A program made the translations under genes and the position numbers. From JAKAGZ01 sp964412105 (GTDB taxonomy: Bacteria; Bacteroidota; Ignavibacteria; Ignavibacteriales; Ignavibacteriaceae), in the NCBI GenBank assembly GCA_964412105.1, contig CAYPNM010000078.1, forward strand, positions 1-9,541: 9,541 bases of DNA, read 5' to 3'. Position 1 is the first letter of the stretch; every line of letters starts with the position of its first letter. The notes under the pieces were generated by a model. The model was not told the origin of the DNA, made no database searches, and was given only the letters and a program-made list of their open reading frames with translations. This document shows, piece after piece, positions 6,973 through 9,541 of the stretch.

Positions 6973-7491
6973 ATGAAAAGCAGGATAGATATTCATAAAA
7001 CAATATTAGACTCCTGGAAGACCACTAATCAGACTACTATTTTTCTCATTGAACATATTCCGTCAATTTTGTGGGATAAAAAAGTTGCCGGTTCATCACA
7101 GCGAACGATTGGAATGATTTCGAGCCACATTCATAATACCCGTTGCAGGTGGATAAAAATGATATTGAAAGGGCAAAAAATCAAGGTGCCGGTAAAAGTT
7201 GATCAGCGTATTGCTGGTCGTAAAGAAGTATTGAGAGCTTTGAATCAAAGCAGTCAGTCGATGCTAAAGCTCTTAAAAGCTATTATTGACAATGGGGGCA
7301 AATTGCCGACCAAGCCTGCATGGTTAAATTTTCCAAACGACGTTACTCATTTTCTATCTTATTTTGTTGCGCACGAAGCTCATCACCGCGGGCAAATAAT
7401 CTTATTATCCCGCCAATTTAATTGTCGCCTTCCGCCTGAAGTGACTAATGGATTGTGGCAATGGACAAAGCGATTAAAGGAAGCGAAATAA
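6973..7491 (+). CDS. DinB-family four-helix-bundle protein
   Basis: A 172-residue protein with the DinB/YfiT-type metal site: a His in the second helix (SHIHN, His52 or His54) and the paired site VAHEAHHRGQI with His134 and His138. The His-x3-His followed by RGQ is the best signature of this family. The length is normal and no ligand is missing. Family members are putative metal-dependent enzymes, some of them thiol transferases (for bacillithiol or mycothiol) and some induced by DNA damage; which applies here cannot be decided. ATG at 6973 lies 10 bases after AAAAGG, an acceptable ribosome binding site. It follows the VOC-fold gene by 48 bases, a distance that allows co-transcription. The C-terminal tail is rich in Trp and Lys. 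Confidence 0.87.
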   Translation: MKSRIDIHKTILDSWKTTNQTTIFLIEHIPSILWDKKVAGSSQRTIGMISSHIHNTRCRWIKMILKGQKIKVPVKVDQRIAGRKEVLRALNQSSQSMLKLLKAIIDNGGKLPTKPAWLNFPNDVTHFLSYFVAHEAHHRGQIILLSRQFNCRLPPEVTNGLWQWTKRLKEAK

Positions 7492-7649
7492 ATGAGGCCA
7501 TTCGACTTTGATCAGGGCAAAGCTCGGAAACCAAACAGCTAAAACTTACGAGCCCAGATGAAATCGGGACAACTGAGAAATCTTTTCTAACAATTGACAA
7601 AATTTCTATTGAATGATTACGCATATATTTTTAATGTTTCTAATAATCG

Positions 7650-7684
7650 ATAATAATACTATGTTTAAAACAGTATTCTATTAT
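7650..7684 (+). other. AT-rich imperfect hairpin in the aminotransferase leader
   Basis: AATACT (7655-7660) and AGTATT (7672-7677) pair around an 11-base loop. A 5-bp outer stem (7650-7654 with 7680-7684) continues across a two-base bulge, and ATTTCTCT follows. It lies in the 254-base spacer 7492-7745, which otherwise holds no gene I can support. It could end the upstream transcript or shape the leader of the aminotransferase mRNA, but such AT-rich pairing arises readily by chance. Confidence 0.3.
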
Positions 7685-7734
7685 TATTTCTCTACCTGCG
7701 CTAATTAAATTTTATCCCTGTCATTTGTGAAATT

Positions 7735-7739
7735 AGGAG
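7735..7739 (+). promoter_or_regulatory. Ribosome binding site that sets the TTG start of the aminotransferase
   Basis: AGGAG ends six bases before TTG at 7746. The in-frame ATG at 7761 is 21 bases away, too far for this site, so TTG is preferred. Confidence 0.7.
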
Positions 7740-7745
7740 AACAAG

Positions 7746-8930
7746 TTGTTTAATAAAGCAATGGAAAGCATTAGACTGTCACCAATCGTGGCAATCAGCG
7801 AGGAAGTAAATAAAAAATCTTCGGAAACCGGAAAAGATTTTATTTTGTTTCAGCGTGGGGAGGTTGGCTTTTCAACCCCAAAGTATATAGTTGATGCTAT
7901 GTTCGATGCGTTGAACCAGGGACTAACAAAGTATCCTGTCTCGGGCGGACATATAAAATTGAAGAAGGCAATAATCCGGAAGCTGAACAGCTTTAACCAC
8001 GTTCATGATCTGGAGCCCGAGAATATAGTTGTTACGCACGGAGGACAGGAGGCATTGCAGCTCGTATTTAAACTTTTTGAAGGGAAAAAAGCTGTCGGGT
8101 TTGCGCCGGTATGGAGCTGCATTCTCGAAAATTTTATTCCATATGCTAGAACCGATTTTAAACAAATACCTTTAGCGGACGATTTCAGCATAGATTATAG
8201 TCTGCTTGAAGATGAGATTAAAGATGCGGCATTTTTGTATCTGAATACGCCGCATAATCCTACCGGGAAAATATTCAGCAGGGAAGAGATTGAAAACCTC
8301 GTGCAAATCTGTCGTAAGTACGGAACATATATTGTGTCTGATGAAGCTTATGAAAGAATTACTTTTGATGGGAAAAATCATTTCAGCCCGATGCAGGTTG
8401 AATATGAAAATATTATCGCTTCATATACATTCTCAAAAACTTATGCTATGACCGGCTGGAGGCTGGGTTATTTGGTCAGCAGAAATAAGGATCTGGCAAA
8501 CCTTATTAAATTGGGTGACTATACACAAACCGCGGGCGTTCCGACCTATACACAGTTTGCCGGAGCGGAGGCAATATTAAATACTGAAAAAGAGAAAGAA
8601 TCTGTTGATAGTTTTATGAATGAATTTTCTTTAAGAAGAGATGCTTTGTATGAAGGATTAAAATCAATTGAGGGAATAAGACTGCCGAACAAACCTGAGG
8701 GCGCATTTTACATATTCCCTGATTTTTCGGAATTTGTGCCTGGAAATATTACTGAAGAGGAAAGTAAATTTTATGTTTTTAATAAATTAATATATGCTGG
8801 TGTTGCGACAGTTTATGGTTCCTGCTTTGGCAGGTATTTCCAGAATAACCTGAGATTTTCCTACTCAACAACAAACCTAAAGCAAATTGAAGCCGGCATA
8901 GAAAGAATTAAAAAAGCTCTGCGAAAATAG
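7746..8930 (+). CDS. Class I/II PLP-dependent aminotransferase
   Basis: A full-length 394-residue fold-type I aminotransferase of the aspartate-aminotransferase type. The PLP Lys is Lys231 in SYTFSKTYAMTGWRLGY. Other conserved residues are Asn171 in NTPHNPTG, Asp199 and Tyr202 in SDEAYER, Arg239 in GWRLGY, the YPVSGG substrate loop (63-68), the THGGQEAL cofactor-phosphate loop (97-104) and the C-terminal substrate-carboxylate Arg370 (NNLRFSYS). It would transfer an amino group between an amino acid and a 2-oxo acid in the cytoplasm. The donor and acceptor cannot be fixed; annotation as aspartate aminotransferase would be a guess. TTG 7746 is chosen as start because AGGAG lies six bases upstream. 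A possible HhH-type protein gene begins 24 bases after its stop. Confidence 0.93.
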   Translation: MFNKAMESIRLSPIVAISEEVNKKSSETGKDFILFQRGEVGFSTPKYIVDAMFDALNQGLTKYPVSGGHIKLKKAIIRKLNSFNHVHDLEPENIVVTHGGQEALQLVFKLFEGKKAVGFAPVWSCILENFIPYARTDFKQIPLADDFSIDYSLLEDEIKDAAFLYLNTPHNPTGKIFSREEIENLVQICRKYGTYIVSDEAYERITFDGKNHFSPMQVEYENIIASYTFSKTYAMTGWRLGYLVSRNKDLANLIKLGDYTQTAGVPTYTQFAGAEAILNTEKEKESVDSFMNEFSLRRDALYEGLKSIEGIRLPNKPEGAFYIFPDFSEFVPGNITEEESKFYVFNKLIYAGVATVYGSCFGRYFQNNLRFSYSTTNLKQIEAGIERIKKALRK

Positions 8931-8954
8931 CATTCTTTTTATGTGTCAACGTCT

Positions 8955-9470
8955 ATGAATAAATTCAAATTAAAGTTTAAGCCTTCACAAATAAATAAGC
9001 TTTCATCAGCATATGATTATCAAATTGATAAAGAAATTGTCGAATCAATAGTACCCCGTGCCAGGAAATCCGGTTATTTAAATAAAAAGGATTTTCTGAA
9101 GTTATGTGAGTGGAAAACACCAAGATCCAAACCGCTCTGCAGAAAGAACCCTGAAGAATTAATCAGGGAAATAACCGGGATTTCATTGAAAACAAAAAAC
9201 GAACAACTGAAAATAGAAATCCTTACTCTTCTCAAAGGGGTCAATTGGCCTACGGCATCAACTATTCTGCATTATACTTCCGGCTTTGCTTACCCCATAT
9301 TAGATTTTAGAGCATTGTGGTCCTTAGGTTATGAAGTACCGCCAAAGTATAACTTCAACTTTTGGAATGATTATACCAATTTCTGCCGCAATGCGGCGAA
9401 ACGATATAAAGTATCAATCAGAAAATTTGATAAGGCATTATGGCAGTATTCAGCCGAGAACCAGCCGTAA
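8955..9470 (+). CDS. Small helix-hairpin-helix protein, DNA-glycosylase-like core
   Basis: A 171-residue basic protein. Its central part reads ILTLLKGVNWPTASTIL (89-105), then HYTSGFAYPILDFRALWSLG (106-125). This resembles the helix-hairpin-helix (LxGVxxxTAxxIL) followed by the Gly/Pro...Asp loop of HhH-GPD base-excision glycosylases, with Asp117 at the position of the catalytic Asp. The two halves around it are Lys/Arg-rich, suitable for nucleic-acid contact. It lacks a C-terminal Cys cluster for an Fe-S centre, lacks the Lys typical of bifunctional enzymes in the hairpin (Asn97-Trp98 instead) and is shorter than standard glycosylases (about 200-230). So it may be a divergent or non-catalytic relative. 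ATG 8955 is preferred; an in-frame GTG at 8943 would add four residues, and neither has a clear ribosome binding site. It is probably co-transcribed with the aminotransferase, with no obvious functional link. Confidence 0.72.
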   Translation: MNKFKLKFKPSQINKLSSAYDYQIDKEIVESIVPRARKSGYLNKKDFLKLCEWKTPRSKPLCRKNPEELIREITGISLKTKNEQLKIEILTLLKGVNWPTASTILHYTSGFAYPILDFRALWSLGYEVPPKYNFNFWNDYTNFCRNAAKRYKVSIRKFDKALWQYSAENQP

Positions 9471-9541
9471 ATTGCCGCCTTTCTTACTGGCCTAAGGAAT
9501 TTCTCTGCCTGCCGTTACCGAATTACTGAAGTAGTACACGC

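Noticed and set aside
7492..7542. A 16-codon frame starting at the base after the DinB-family stop codon (MRPFDFDQGKARKPNS).
   Set aside because: It is too short, with no recognisable family or ribosome binding site of its own; it could be a leader peptide or decay remnant but nothing supports either.
7594..7629. Perfect TTGACA as a -35 box for the aminotransferase.
   Set aside because: No good -10 hexamer lies at 16-18 bases; the nearest TATATT is 24 bases away.
9492..9541. Open minus-strand frame entering from the right edge and ending at a stop at 9492-9494 (VYYFSNSVTAGREIP).
   Set aside because: It could be the tail of a convergent gene, but about 15 codons with no motif are not enough to call it.

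Overview
This is an AT-rich bacterial window (GC roughly 35-40% by eye). It carries the end of a TonB-dependent receptor, so the organism has an outer membrane. Protein style, weak or absent Shine-Dalgarno sites before several genes, and the mix of receptor, HXXEE, DinB and PhnB-like small proteins suggest the Bacteroidota/Chlorobiota/Ignavibacteriota (FCB) group. This placement is inferred from style, not from a marker gene. All ten supported genes lie on the + strand. I see no tRNA, rRNA, CRISPR array, insertion sequence or phage gene.

Left part (1-5465): the C-terminal barrel of a TonB-dependent receptor, truncated by the window edge, is followed by a GC-rich hairpin. Then come a thiolase-fold ketoacyl synthase III / HMG-CoA-synthase-like condensing enzyme, an ANL-superfamily acyl-CoA synthetase and a sodium:solute symporter. 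The last three make a coherent set: a carboxylate is taken up with Na+, activated to its CoA thioester, and joined to another acyl unit by a C-C bond-forming enzyme. The receptor may supply outer-membrane entry. The substrate cannot be read from the sequence. This is the most interesting part of the window; the condensing enzyme has a Cys-His-Asn triad plus a Glu where HMG-CoA synthases keep their catalytic acid/base.

Middle part (5506-7491): four small genes in loose tandem. They are an HXXEE-family membrane protein, an unassigned four-helix membrane protein, a PhnB-like VOC-fold protein with one usual metal-ligand His replaced by Asn, and a DinB-family four-helix protein with its His ligands intact. 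They look like accessory housekeeping or stress genes rather than one pathway.

Right part (7492-9541): a 254-base spacer with an AT-rich hairpin, then a class I/II PLP-dependent aminotransferase starting at TTG behind a good ribosome binding site. A short protein with a helix-hairpin-helix/GPD-like core (DNA-glycosylase-like) follows closely. The last 71 bases hold nothing I can assign.

I did not find a clear new defence or mobile system. The best candidates for something undescribed are the uptake-activation-condensation cassette and the compact HhH protein.
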